Assembly: GCF_029960815.1 (NCBI RefSeq)
Contig: NZ_JASBRE010000003.1
Span: 124,001 to 188,000, forward strand
Source of the DNA: Pseudomonas sp. AL03
GTDB taxonomy: Bacteria; Pseudomonadota; Gammaproteobacteria; Pseudomonadales; Pseudomonadaceae
Reading direction: 5' to 3'
DNA: 64,000 nt
In this document: piece after piece, positions 37,211 through 45,835 of the stretch
Layout: each line of letters starts with the position of its first letter
How positions within the stretch are numbered: position 1 is the stretch's first letter
Program-made: the position numbers and the translations under genes
The notes under the pieces: generated by a model
Seen by the model: only the letters and a program-made list of their open reading frames with translations
What the model was told of the DNA's origin: nothing
The model's database searches: none

Positions 37211-37325
37211 CTCACGACTGCTGCGCAGCCGGACGTAGCCTTCGGCAACCGCTACAAGTGCGTGGCGAACGCGCTTTATGTAGCAGCTGGCGAAGCCTGC
37301 GTTCGAGCGCGAAGCGGTCGCAAAA
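37211..37325. repeat. Imperfect REP doublet between kinase and deaminase genes
   Basis: Inverted imperfect copies, one reading TGTAGCAGCTGGCGAAGCCT and the other its complement with several changes (GTAGCCTTCGGCAACCGCTAC), flank about 25 bp. This is a third, more diverged REP type than the others in the window. Confidence 0.65.
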
Positions 37326-37346
37326 CGGCCGGACGCGAATCAAACC

Positions 37347-38564
37347 CTAGAAACAGGTTTCCATGGTTTCGATGACGTTCAGTTGCTCATCCACCAGGCA
37401 CCCGGTGCGCCACTTGTCGAACGTGAGGCACGGGTGCGAAGTACCAAAGGAAATAATGTCCCCCACCCGCAACTCAACCCCCGGCGCCACGGTCATGAAC
37501 GCATGCTGGTCCATCACCGCCGTCACCTTGCAGGCGCTGACGTCATCGCCCGTCGCCGGCACTACACCGGCTTTGTAGCGCAACAACGGCACCGGCAGAC
37601 CGGCGTCGTAGGCCACGTCGCGTTTACCCAGGGCGATCACCGCAAACCCCGGCTCCGGCAACGACTGCACATGCGCCCAGACTTCCAGCGCCGGGCGCAG
37701 GCCCTCGTGCAGATCACTGCGGCGGTCCAGCACGCAGCATTGCGCTTCTTTGTAGATGCCGTGATCGTGCGCCACATAGCTGCCGGGACGCAGCACACTG
37801 AGGAACCGCCCACCGGCGTTCTGCGCTTCGAATGATTCAGCGATCAGGTCGTACCAGGCCGAACCCGACGCAGTGATGATCGGCTTGGGAATGGCGAACG
37901 CCCCGCTGTCCTGCAGCTGCACAGCCAGGCGCACCAAAGAAGCAGCGAACGCACGGATGCCGCTCTCCGCGTGATCACCGTGAATCACCCCTTCGTAACC
38001 TTCGATCCCGGTCAGCGCCAGGGCCGGTTGCGCAGCGATGGCCTTGGCCAGCGCAACCACTTCCTCTTCCGTGCGGCAACCGCAACGACCGCCGACCACG
38101 CCGTACTCGACCATCACGTTCAAGCGCACACCGCGCGAGGCGAAATACGCACCCAGGTCAGTGACGTTGTCCGGGTGATCGACCATGCAATGGAAGTCGA
38201 AAGCCGGATCGGCCAACAGATCAGCAATCAGCGCCATATTCGGCGTGCCAACCAATTGGTTGGCCATCAGCACCCGACGCACGCCATGGGCATAAGCCGC
38301 TCGGGTTTGCGTGGCGCTGGCCAGGGTGATGCCCCAGGCACCGGCGTCCAGTTGGCGCTGAAACAGCGCCGGGGTCATGCTGGTTTTGCCGTGGGGCGCG
38401 AGCTCGGCACCGCTGTTGCTGACGAACGCCTGCATCCAGCGAATGTTGTGTTCCAGTGCTTCGCGGTGCAGCACCAGCGCCGGCAGGCTGACGTCGCGCA
38501 CCAGGTTGGCGCCAGCGTGGGCGAAGCCCTTTTCCACGGTGGCAGTGTTTTTGGCAGAAGACAT
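37347..38564 (-). CDS. PLP-dependent amino acid deaminase, D-serine dehydratase-like (candidate D-glucosaminate ammonia-lyase)
   Basis: The 405-aa fold-type III PLP enzyme has an alanine-racemase-like barrel with the PLP Lys60 in APHGKTSMTP. Its C-terminal D-serine-dehydratase-like domain carries the metal-binding His-x-Cys in SFGTSHPCLTFDKW (about 377-379). Relatives deaminate D-amino acids with a beta-hydroxyl group. Next to a KDG kinase and RidA, a good substrate is D-glucosaminate, which would yield KDG and ammonia. This is inference; D-threonine or D-serine type substrates remain possible. GAGGAG stands 8 nt before ATG 38564. Confidence 0.88.
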   Translation of the reverse strand: MSSAKNTATVEKGFAHAGANLVRDVSLPALVLHREALEHNIRWMQAFVSNSGAELAPHGKTSMTPALFQRQLDAGAWGITLASATQTRAAYAHGVRRVLMANQLVGTPNMALIADLLADPAFDFHCMVDHPDNVTDLGAYFASRGVRLNVMVEYGVVGGRCGCRTEEEVVALAKAIAAQPALALTGIEGYEGVIHGDHAESGIRAFAASLVRLAVQLQDSGAFAIPKPIITASGSAWYDLIAESFEAQNAGGRFLSVLRPGSYVAHDHGIYKEAQCCVLDRRSDLHEGLRPALEVWAHVQSLPEPGFAVIALGKRDVAYDAGLPVPLLRYKAGVVPATGDDVSACKVTAVMDQHAFMTVAPGVELRVGDIISFGTSHPCLTFDKWRTGCLVDEQLNVIETMETCF

Positions 38565-38603
38565 GGTCGAACTCCTCACATTCGCGGCCGCAGGCAGCCG
38601 CTG

Positions 38604-39368
38604 TTACTCGTTGATGCGACGGGCCAGGTTGTTGGCGCTGTCGATCAGCACCCGGCGATAGTCGTTGTAGTTGCTCTTGGCATCGGCCCGCGGGGCAACG
38701 ATGCACAGGGTCGCAATGACCACGCCGTTCGGGTCTTTGACCGGGGCGGCGAAGCAATGGGTAAACGTGTCGGCGACGCTATCGAAAGAGAAGAACCCAT
38801 CGATACCGGCCTGACGAATTTCCTGGAGAAACTGTGCAAGCGGCAGGCGCTCGCCGCTGGGCAGGATGAAGTCGTCGTGATCGATCAGGTCGACGATTTC
38901 CTGGTCGCTCAGGTGCGCCAGCAAGAGGCGCCCGGAAGCGGTCCAGGGAATCGGCGCGTTCTCGCCGATGTCCGAGGAAATGCGGAAATGCCGCTCGCCC
39001 TCTTTCATCAATGCCACGGTGTATTTGCGTCCGTTGAGCAGGCACATCTGCGCGGTTTCGCGGGTCTGGCTGACGATCTCCTGCAAGGCGTGACCGGCCT
39101 CGCGGGTCAGGTCGAAATGGCGCAAATGCGCCTGCCCGAGGAAGTACAGCTGACGGCCGAGGTAGACGTGACCGTCCTTGCCCACGGGCTCGAGAATCCG
39201 CCGGTCCAGCAGGGAGGCAACCAACTCGTAGACCGTAGATTTCGGGCTGCCAATGCCGCTGGCGATTTCGTTCGGGCGCAGAGGCTTGCCGACTTCCTTG
39301 AGGAAATCGAGGATATCGAACGCCCGGTCCAGACCGCGAGCCCGGCGCTTGATGGTGTCTTCGGTCAT
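38604..39368 (-). CDS. IclR-family transcriptional regulator
   Basis: The 254-aa protein has a winged helix-turn-helix at about 10-75 (LDRAFDILDFL, LRPNEIASGIGSPKSTVYELVASLL). An IclR effector domain follows, with VGKDGHVYLG, SGRLLLAHLS and a C-terminal block including APVKDPNGVVIATLCIVAP. It lies between the RidA gene and the deaminase gene on the same strand and probably controls this catabolic cluster, with a sugar acid as the likely effector. The longer frame to 39446 runs into the neighbouring REP sequence, so ATG 39368 is chosen. Confidence 0.92.
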   Translation of the reverse strand: MTEDTIKRRARGLDRAFDILDFLKEVGKPLRPNEIASGIGSPKSTVYELVASLLDRRILEPVGKDGHVYLGRQLYFLGQAHLRHFDLTREAGHALQEIVSQTRETAQMCLLNGRKYTVALMKEGERHFRISSDIGENAPIPWTASGRLLLAHLSDQEIVDLIDHDDFILPSGERLPLAQFLQEIRQAGIDGFFSFDSVADTFTHCFAAPVKDPNGVVIATLCIVAPRADAKSNYNDYRRVLIDSANNLARRINE

Positions 39369-39410
39369 GTCTTCAGGTTCCCATTCAAAGTGCCGGGAGT
39401 TTACCGCCAA

Positions 39411-39519
39411 TGATCGTTCCCACGCTCTGCGTGGGAATGCAGCCATGGACGCTCTGCGTCCAAAAAGCGAACGCGGAGCGTCCGGTGAGGCATTCCCACG
39501 CGGAGCGTGGGAACGATCA
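39411..39519. repeat. REP pair of the GATCGTTCCCACGC type
   Basis: Inverted copies of TGATCGTTCCCACGCTCTGC (one with CGGAG in place of CAGAG) enclose smaller inverted GGACGCTCTGCGTCC-like units. It lies between the RidA and IclR genes and is closely similar to the doublet at 30039-30144. Confidence 0.9.
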
Positions 39520-39529
39520 GCGGTGTTGG

Positions 39530-39919
39530 TCAGGCCTTTTTCTTGTACGCGACACAGTCAATCTCAACCTTGCAATCGACCATCATATTCGCCTGCACAC
39601 ACGCCCGCGCCGGTGCATGTTCGCTTTTGAAGTACTCGGAAAACACCTTGTTGAAACTCCAGAAATCCCGCGGATCTTCCAACCACACGCCGGCGCGCAC
39701 CACGTCTTCGAGACCATAGCCGGCTTCTTCGAGAATCGCGACCAGGTTCTTCATGGTCTGGTGAGTCTGCTCGACGATGCCGCCCACTATGATTTCGCCA
39801 TCCAGCGCAGGCACCTGGCCGGACACATGCAGCCAGCCATCGGCTTCAACGGCGCGGGCGAAAGGACGGGGTTGGCCGCCACCGGCGGTGCTGCCGGTGC
39901 CGTAACGAGTAATGTTCAT
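39530..39919 (-). CDS. RidA (YjgF/YER057c/UK114) family protein
   Basis: The 129-aa protein shows the family order: RPFARAVEADGWLHVSGQVP, the middle QTHQTMKNLVAILEEAGYGLEDVV and the end HAPARACVQANMMVDCKVEIDCVAYKK, where the Arg that binds the substrate carboxylate is present (PARACV). RidA proteins hydrolyse reactive enamine/imine intermediates released by PLP dehydratases. Its place between an amino-acid-type ABC importer and a PLP deaminase fits that job. It lies about 30 bp after the transporter ATPase gene. Confidence 0.93.
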   Translation of the reverse strand: MNITRYGTGSTAGGGQPRPFARAVEADGWLHVSGQVPALDGEIIVGGIVEQTHQTMKNLVAILEEAGYGLEDVVRAGVWLEDPRDFWSFNKVFSEYFKSEHAPARACVQANMMVDCKVEIDCVAYKKKA

Positions 39920-39949
39920 GAGGGTTTCTCCTGATTGAATAGTGATAGG

Positions 39950-40741
39950 TCAAAAGCGCGTGTTCTTGAGAAATTCCGCCAGTCGTGGCGATTGCGGGCG
40001 TTCGAACAGTTCCTTGGGCGGCCCCTGCTCTTCGATCCGCCCCTGATTCATGAACACGATCTTGTCCGAGACTTCGAAGGCGAAGCGCATTTCGTGGGTG
40101 ACCAGCAGCATGGTCATGCCGTCCTCGGCCAGGCCCTTGATCACGCTCAACACTTCGCCGACCAGTTCCGGATCGAGGGCCGAGGTCACTTCGTCGAACA
40201 GCATCAGGCTCGGGTTCATCGCAATCGCCCTGGCAATCGCCACGCGCTGCTGCTGACCACCGGACAACTGACCGGGGAAGTGATCGCGCCGTTCCAGCAA
40301 GCCGACCCGTTCCAGCCATTTTTCCGCGAGGGCAACCGCTTCATCCTTGTGCAGCTTTTTGACCTTGAGCAGACCGAGGGTGACGTTCTGCAACGCCGTG
40401 AGGTGCGGAAACAGGTTGAACTGCTGGAACGCCATGCCGGTCATGGCCCGATGCCGGGCGATGACTTTTTCCGGGTGACGCACGCGCTTGCCGTTGACCT
40501 CGTCATAACCGATGGACTCGCCATCGAGCATGATCTGCCCGCCCTGAAACTCTTCAAGCATGTTCACGCAACGCAGCAGCGTGGTCTTGCCCGAACCGCT
40601 GGAACCGATCAGCGTCACGACGTTGCCGCGCTGCATCGTCAGGTCAACACCCTTGAGCACTTCGAGCGGCCCGTATTGCTTGTGCAGCCCGCGGATGTCC
40701 AGCAGCGCCTGATTCTGTATCGAAACTTGAGGTTGAGTCAT
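39950..40741 (-). CDS. Polar amino acid ABC transporter ATP-binding protein
   Basis: The 263-aa GlnQ/HisP-type ATPase has Walker [21 protein letters not shown]-loop [18 protein letters not shown], signature [16 protein letters not shown], Walker [15 protein letters not shown] and the switch His in VTHEM. It energises the two permeases encoded just upstream, and its start overlaps the stop of the adjoining permease by 4 bp. The substrate is inferred from the downstream enzymes to be an amino sugar acid or D-amino acid. Confidence 0.94.
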   Translation of the reverse strand: MTQPQVSIQNQALLDIRGLHKQYGPLEVLKGVDLTMQRGNVVTLIGSSGSGKTTLLRCVNMLEEFQGGQIMLDGESIGYDEVNGKRVRHPEKVIARHRAMTGMAFQQFNLFPHLTALQNVTLGLLKVKKLHKDEAVALAEKWLERVGLLERRDHFPGQLSGGQQQRVAIARAIAMNPSLMLFDEVTSALDPELVGEVLSVIKGLAEDGMTMLLVTHEMRFAFEVSDKIVFMNQGRIEEQGPPKELFERPQSPRLAEFLKNTRF

Positions 40742-41400
40742 GGCAAGGCCACCCGCTTTTCAATGTGCCGGCCGAGTAATTCGATGGCGTAGTTGATGAC
40801 GAAAAACAGCAATCCGGCGAACAGGTAAAACTCGAGGGTCATGAAGGTCCGAGCGATGATCTGCTGGGTGCTGAGCAGCAACTCAGCCACACCAATCACC
40901 GACAACAGCGTCGAAGCCTTGACGATCTCGGTGGACGAGTTGACCCAGGTCGGCAAGATCTGCCGCAGCGCCTGAGGCAACAGCACGTAGCCGAGCGATT
41001 GATAAAACGTCAGGCCGATGGCCTTGCTCGCTTCCATCTGACCGCTGGGCAGCGCTTGCAACGCGCCGCGAACAATCTCGGCGACATGGGAGCCGCAAAA
41101 CAGCGTCAGCCCCAACGCGCCGGCCTGAAACGCACTGATCTGCCAGCCCAGCGCAGGCGCCATATAGAAGCAGGCGAGCACCAATACAAACACGGGCGTG
41201 CCGCGAATGATGTCGACGTAAAAACGAAACGGCGCGCGCATCCAGAACTTGCCGTACGTCAGCACCAGACCAGCGACGATGCCGACTATCGTGCCCAACA
41301 GAATGGCCAGGGCCGAAACCTGCACACTGGTCAGAAAGCCTTGCCACAGGACTTCCCGCGCCACCCATAACTCATGCAACCAACTAGGGGATTCGTACAT
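40738..41400 (-). CDS. Polar amino acid ABC transporter permease (second subunit)
   Basis: The 220-aa permease of the HisM/GlnP type has about five membrane helices. The first is preceded by [22 protein letters not shown]. The coupling motif is [24 protein letters not shown], and the end [32 protein letters not shown] is typical. It pairs with the permease encoded 8 bp upstream. Its stop overlaps the ATPase start by 4 bp. Confidence 0.93.
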   Translation of the reverse strand: MYESPSWLHELWVAREVLWQGFLTSVQVSALAILLGTIVGIVAGLVLTYGKFWMRAPFRFYVDIIRGTPVFVLVLACFYMAPALGWQISAFQAGALGLTLFCGSHVAEIVRGALQALPSGQMEASKAIGLTFYQSLGYVLLPQALRQILPTWVNSSTEIVKASTLLSVIGVAELLLSTQQIIARTFMTLEFYLFAGLLFFVINYAIELLGRHIEKRVALP

Positions 41401-41408
41401 GTCGTCTC

Positions 41409-42071
41409 CTATCGGCGAAGCGCCAGACGCTGCTCGAGGTAACGCAGCATCATGGCAATGAGGTAACAGGCCGCCACATAGAGCGCGGTGGTCACCATCC
41501 AGGTTTCAATCACCCGGTAGCTCTCGACATTGATCTTGCGCGCGTAATAAGTCAGCTCCGGCACGGCAATCGCAGCCGCCAGCGAGGTGTCCTTGAACAG
41601 CGAGATAAAATTGTTCGACAACGCCGGCAGCACATTGCGCAGCATCACCGGCACGGTGACGTAGGCCTTGACCTGCCACTCGCCCAGACCGATTGCCAAC
41701 CCGGCTTCACGTTGTCCCTTGGGAATGCTCAACAACCCGCCGCGGAAGACTTCGGTCAGATAGGCCCCGGCATACAGCGACAGCGTGATGATGAACGACG
41801 GGATCTTGTCCAGTCGGATCCCCAGGCTCGGCAAGGCGAAGTAGATCAACAGAATCAACACCAGAATCGGCGTGTTACGGATGACCGTCACATACACCGA
41901 CGCCAGCACCCGCAACGCGCGGTGCTTCGACAACAAAGCAAACGCCATCAGCAGGCCGATCACGCAGCCGATGGCGATCGACACCAGCGCCAGCTCAAGG
42001 CCCAGACCAAGCCCCGCCAGCAAGGTGTCGAAATCGCGCCACACGGCGGCAAAGTTCAACTGATAGTTCAT
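41409..42071 (-). CDS. Polar amino acid ABC transporter permease (first subunit)
   Basis: The 220-aa permease of the same family starts NYQLNFAAVWRDFDTLLAGLGLGLELAL and carries the coupling block EVFRGGLLSIPKGQREAGLAIGL. It has five predicted helices and is of equal length to its partner. It lies about 50 bp downstream of the binding-protein gene and 8 bp upstream of the second permease, so all four transporter genes form one operon. Confidence 0.93.
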   Translation of the reverse strand: MNYQLNFAAVWRDFDTLLAGLGLGLELALVSIAIGCVIGLLMAFALLSKHRALRVLASVYVTVIRNTPILVLILLIYFALPSLGIRLDKIPSFIITLSLYAGAYLTEVFRGGLLSIPKGQREAGLAIGLGEWQVKAYVTVPVMLRNVLPALSNNFISLFKDTSLAAAIAVPELTYYARKINVESYRVIETWMVTTALYVAACYLIAMMLRYLEQRLALRR

Positions 42072-42123
42072 GGTCAGCAGTACCTTGACCGGGGCGTTTT
42101 ATGACCGCCCCGCTCTCACGGGA

Positions 42124-42972
42124 TCATTTGAATTCGACGGGAAAACCGATGGCCGGGGTTGGGAGATCGACACCGAACCACTGCTTGAACGACGCCGCAT
42201 AGGTCGGGAACTCAACGCCGCTCATGGCTTCATGCAGGGCGGTGTTGACGAAGTTCAACCAGTCTTGATCGCCGCGTTTGACGGCGCACGCGTAGGTTTG
42301 CGGGCTCCAGGCGTAAGCCGGGCTGCGATAGCGACCCTGGTTTTGCACCATCAGGTATTTCACCGACGATTGATCGGTGGCAGCGGCATCGGCGCGGCCG
42401 GAGTTCACCGCCTGATACATCAGGTCCACGCTGTCGTATTGATCGACCTTGGCTTTTGGCAACGCTTGATGCACCAACTCTTCGGCGTACACGTTCTGCA
42501 GCACCGCCACGGTGACGCTGTCGTTGGCGGCTTTGAGGTCATCGATTTCCTTGTACTTGCTGTTGGCCGGCAACAGCAGGGCGACACCTTCGCGGTAGTA
42601 CGGCAGCGTGAACGCCACCTGCTGCGCACGGCTGGCGGTGACGGTAATGAACTGACAGCTCATGTCGACCTTGTCGGTCAGCAAGTTGGGAATCCGCGCA
42701 TCGGACGACTGCACCACGAACTCGACCTTGCTCGGGTCGTTGAACAACCCTTGGGCCACCATCCGCGCGATATCGATATCGAAACCCTGCAACTTGCCGT
42801 CCGCCCCCTGGAAGTGCCACGGCGCATTGGTACTGCCCGTGCCCACAATCAGTTTCCCGCGGGCCAGCACGCTATCGAGCTTGCTGTCCGCCGCCTGGGC
42901 CACGCCCATGGCAGCAGCCGAAGCCGCAAGAACAAAAACACACGCTTTAAACAAGGTAGGTCGGTGATGCAT
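42124..42972 (-). CDS. Periplasmic substrate-binding protein of an amino-acid-type ABC importer
   Basis: The 282-aa SBP family 3 protein has a signal peptide at residues 1-27 (core ACVFVLAASAAAMGV, cleavage after AQA). The domain opens VLARGKLIVGTGSTNAPWHF and contains GFDIDIARMVAQGLF. The tail GDQDWLNFVNTALHEAMSG is typical. GGAG 8 nt before ATG 42972 fixes the start. It is the first gene of the importer operon and captures the substrate in the periplasm. A sigma54-type promoter lies about 70 bp upstream. Confidence 0.93.
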   Translation of the reverse strand: MHHRPTLFKACVFVLAASAAAMGVAQAADSKLDSVLARGKLIVGTGSTNAPWHFQGADGKLQGFDIDIARMVAQGLFNDPSKVEFVVQSSDARIPNLLTDKVDMSCQFITVTASRAQQVAFTLPYYREGVALLLPANSKYKEIDDLKAANDSVTVAVLQNVYAEELVHQALPKAKVDQYDSVDLMYQAVNSGRADAAATDQSSVKYLMVQNQGRYRSPAYAWSPQTYACAVKRGDQDWLNFVNTALHEAMSGVEFPTYAASFKQWFGVDLPTPAIGFPVEFK

Positions 42973-43038
42973 GGCAAGCACTCCAGGGTGTTGTTTATTC
43001 CGCTATACCGGACGTTGGTATGTAACAACGGAATAGAC

Positions 43039-43054
43039 AGCAGAAAGTGTGCCA
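43039..43054 (-). promoter_or_regulatory. Putative sigma54 promoter of the importer/catabolic cluster
   Basis: On the minus strand TGGCACA-CTTT-CTGCT has both invariant doublets, GG and GC, at the required 10-nt spacing and differs from consensus at two positions. It lies 67 bp upstream of the binding-protein start. Nitrogen or carboxylate uptake systems are often sigma54 dependent. No activator gene is in the cluster, so NtrC or another distant activator would be needed. Confidence 0.55.
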
Positions 43055-43338
43055 CAGGTCGACGGTAAAATCACAAAGCAACTGAAATTCGAACTGAATC
43101 AACGGGATGCAAATGCACGAAAAAAACGTCTCCCAACACAGCACAGCGCGAGCGCTACCGAAGGCCACGGTCGATGGGTAATTGGGCACCAATCGAGGGC
43201 GAGTGAGCACCATGGGTGACACGAAAACCGACAGCCCGTGGCGGCACTCGCTTTTCACTGTTGTTACACGGCACCCTGAACCGCTAGCATATGGCCACCA
43301 GCCCACCACTCCGGTGGGCCAAAATAGGGACGTTTTAC

Positions 43339-43800
43339 ATGAGTGCGATCGGCAATTTTCTCTGGTTCATTCTTGGTGGTGTGGTCATGGGCCTCAGCTG
43401 GTGGCTGTTGGGCGTCCTGGCGTTTGTGACTGTCGTCGGTATCCCGTGGGGCCGCGCGTGCTTTGTCATCGGCACCTTTTCGTTTTTCCCGTTCGGCAAG
43501 GAAGCGGTCAATCGCAAGGACCTGTCGAACAAAGAAGACCTGGGTACCAGCGGCCTGGGTGTGGTCGGCAATGTGCTCTGGTTCCTGTTCGCTGGCGTCT
43601 GGCTGGCCATCGGTCATGTGATCTCGGCGCTACTGTGCTTTGTCACCATCATCGGCATTCCATTCGGCATCCAGCATTTGAAACTGGCCGGCATCGCCCT
43701 GGCGCCAATCGGCAAAACCATCGTCAGCAAGGACTTGGCCGCCGCTTCGCGCAAACTCAATGCCGAAGAAATGGCCATGAAACTGCGTCAGCCAACCTGA
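43339..43800 (+). CDS. YccF domain-containing inner-membrane protein
   Basis: The 153-aa protein holds two similar hydrophobic YccF repeats. The first has GNFLWFILGGVVMGLSWWLLG and VGIPWGRACF, and the second GNVLWFLFAGVWLAIGH and IGIPFGIQHLKLAGIALAPIG. It is an integral membrane protein of unknown function, matching E. coli YccF in length and repeat structure. The longer frame from 43291 lacks a ribosome-binding site; GGGA about 9 nt before ATG 43339 supports this start. It is monocistronic. Confidence 0.9.
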   Translation: MSAIGNFLWFILGGVVMGLSWWLLGVLAFVTVVGIPWGRACFVIGTFSFFPFGKEAVNRKDLSNKEDLGTSGLGVVGNVLWFLFAGVWLAIGHVISALLCFVTIIGIPFGIQHLKLAGIALAPIGKTIVSKDLAAASRKLNAEEMAMKLRQPT

Positions 43801-43822
43801 TCACCTAGGGAAAGGCCGGCAA

Positions 43823-43852
43823 GTGATCGTTCCCACGCTCTGGGAGCGATCA
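43823..43852. repeat. Partial REP unit
   Basis: GATCGTTCCCACGCTCTGGG followed by AGCGATC is a shortened copy of the REP type found complete at 30039, 39411 and 49195. The second half is deleted. Confidence 0.6.
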
Positions 43853-43985
43853 AACAAAGTGAATCAAAAAGATGCGCAAAACACAGGCAACAGCGCTCTA
43901 CCTGTAATTTCTGACAGTAGACTGATCGCGGCTGACTCCTTTACCGTCAACAGGCACTCGATGCACTGTGAAAAAGGAGATTTCA

Positions 43986-44417
43986 ATGAGCTCGAAAATC
44001 GCTCGCGAAGCGCTGGCCCCGGTCTATCACAAGGCCCTGAACACCTGGCGCCCAGTGATTTTGTACTTCAGCAGTCAACATTGTCCCGCCTGTGAAATGG
44101 CCGGACCGATCTTTCGCCAGATCGCTGAACCGTATCGGCATCAGGCCCAAATCTACATGTTGAACACCAGCGAATCGCCTCGGCATCCGGACGTCACCGG
44201 TACACCCACCGTGCTGTTTTACAAGAATGGAAAGCTGCTGAAGAAGCTCAAGGGAATTGGCACTGAACAAACCCTGCAGGAAGACTTCGCCAGTCACATT
44301 GGCCAGGTGAAGCCCATGTACGCAGCACGGAAACAAGGCCATGACCTGGCGTGGCTGCGTCGAACGCTACGGACCCTGTGCACTGTACCTCGGGCACGCA
44401 CGTTGATCGGGGTTTGA
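43986..44417 (+). CDS. Thioredoxin-family protein with CPAC active site
   Basis: The 143-aa protein has a thioredoxin fold: the strand VILYFSSQ followed by HCPACEMAGPIF (active site CPAC, whereas thioredoxin has CGPC), then the cis-Pro loop VTGTPTVLFYKNGKLLKKLKG. A basic C-terminal tail (about residues 105-143, LAWLRRTLRTL) is extra. No signal peptide is seen, so a cytoplasmic thiol-disulfide role is likely. AAGGAG 7 nt before ATG 43986 decides against the GTG at 43968. It is monocistronic. Confidence 0.88.
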   Translation: MSSKIAREALAPVYHKALNTWRPVILYFSSQHCPACEMAGPIFRQIAEPYRHQAQIYMLNTSESPRHPDVTGTPTVLFYKNGKLLKKLKGIGTEQTLQEDFASHIGQVKPMYAARKQGHDLAWLRRTLRTLCTVPRARTLIGV

Positions 44418-44585
44418 GAAATCTACTGGTTGACAGACCGCTATCGTCGGAACGCCGCCCGGAGCAAGGTCGCTCCCACATAGACCGTGTCTGTCCGCCC
44501 ACCCCTTCAAGTCTAAACATACAAGCGAGCTTGATCGCGATGGATTCTTGAGATCAGCGAAAAACTAGAAGATCTATTTTTCCGT

Positions 44586-45455
44586 TCACTCACGATTTTT
44601 GACCTGCTCGATATACCGGACTACCGCCGCGGACTTCTCGAATCGCCGATGGACTAACGACAACCAGGAGCTCGCCTCACACCCTTTGATCGGCCGGTAC
44701 AAGACACCGGGCAGACTGACATGCCCGACCACCGATTCCGGCACGACCGCCACGCCCTGCCCCAACGACACCAGCGCTATGACCGCCACCAGCCCGCCCG
44801 GTTGCGCCCCCAGTTTCGGCGCAAATCCACCCTCGGCGGCGACTTGCAAAGTGCCGCTGATTTGCTCCGGCAGGATGAACGTCTCGTTCAGCAAATGTTC
44901 CGGGACAATCTCCGGCAGACGGCACAGCCAGGACTCGGCAGGCACCGCCAGCACAAAACCTTCTGCATCCAGGCGAATGGCGTCCAGGCCGTCAGGCAGG
45001 GTCATGGGTGAGCGGACATAGCCAATGTCGAAACGCCCCTCGACCACCATCACCGGCAATGACGCCATGGGACTTTCCCGTACGTTCAGGCTGACGTCAG
45101 GACACTCGCGACTGAAGGATTGCACCTGTTTCTGCAGCAAACCCGAATACACCGCCGAAGCCACGTAACCCAGTTCGATATGGCCAATATCCCCGCGTCC
45201 GGCACGCTGTGCGTTGTACTGAGCGTATTCGAATTGCCGCACCGTCGCCTCGGCCTCGATCACCAGCGCGGCGCCGGCCTCGGTCAGGCTGACTTCACGT
45301 GTTTGGCGCACGAACAATCGCGTGCCGAGTTCGTTCTCCATGTCCTGAATCTGTCGAGTCAAGGTCGGCGGTGCGATACCGAGTTGTTCGGCGGCGCGGG
45401 TGAAGTTGCCTTGCCGGGCAACGGCCAGAAAATAGCGGAAATGGCGAATATCCAT
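44586..45455 (-). CDS. LysR-family transcriptional regulator
   Basis: The 289-aa protein has an N-terminal winged helix-turn-helix (MDIRHFRYFLAVARQGNFTR, AAEQLGIAPPTLTRQIQDME) and a LysR substrate-binding domain from about residue 90. The partner gene it would be expected to control lies divergently 103 bp away, but it is a broken MFS transporter, so the regulator may be left without its target. The effector is unknown. Confidence 0.93.
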   Translation of the reverse strand: MDIRHFRYFLAVARQGNFTRAAEQLGIAPPTLTRQIQDMENELGTRLFVRQTREVSLTEAGAALVIEAEATVRQFEYAQYNAQRAGRGDIGHIELGYVASAVYSGLLQKQVQSFSRECPDVSLNVRESPMASLPVMVVEGRFDIGYVRSPMTLPDGLDAIRLDAEGFVLAVPAESWLCRLPEIVPEHLLNETFILPEQISGTLQVAAEGGFAPKLGAQPGGLVAVIALVSLGQGVAVVPESVVGHVSLPGVLYRPIKGCEASSWLSLVHRRFEKSAAVVRYIEQVKNRE

Positions 45456-45558
45456 CGGTGCGTTAGCTCAAAGGTCATGAAGTGACAAGGCGTGCCTAAC
45501 AAAGAAAGCACCAACCGGCGATAAGCTGCACTGTCTTTTACAGTAGAGAAACGCTGCC

Positions 45559-45786
45559 ATGTCCGTCGAACACAAGGTGAGCCCGCGACTGACGTTACTC
45601 ACAGCCTCAGGGAATGCGCTGTTCCTCGACACCGCGGGCGATCAAGGGTGTCGGTGCAGCATTGCTGCTGACCTCGGCCCTCGCCTCCATCGGCCACACG
45701 TTTCACGATGAAGTGGAACGAGCCAAGGCTCTGATGCGTAATCCAATCCCCGTCCCCTCGACTGCTACCGTCGGCGTTAAGGCTTA
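45559..45786 (+). pseudogene. Broken MFS (EmrB/QacA-type) transporter gene
   Basis: From ATG 45559 the frame reads MSVEHKVSPRLTLLTASGNA, which fits the N-terminus of 14-helix MFS drug exporters. After an internal deletion and frame change it continues AIKGVGAALLLTSALASIGH and FHDEVERAKA, which in intact relatives follows helix 4 (the R-A-x-Q-G-V-G-AA motif). The sequence then ends early at TAA 45784. Over 350 codons of the family are missing. It is divergent from the LysR gene, the usual layout of a LysR-MFS pair. Confidence 0.6.
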
Positions 45787-45835
45787 AACGACGCCAATAC
45801 ACGCTCGACATTCGCTACCAGCCCCGCGAGTGTGT

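Noticed and set aside
42070..43068. 332-aa plus-strand frame over the binding-protein gene
   Set aside because: It has no ribosome-binding site and no family motif, and the opposite strand encodes a clear periplasmic binding protein with signal peptide.
44455..44480. Short REP-like palindrome GGAGCAAGGTCGCTCC
   Set aside because: It is a single small, imperfect unit without the flanks of the other REPs, and too little to call.
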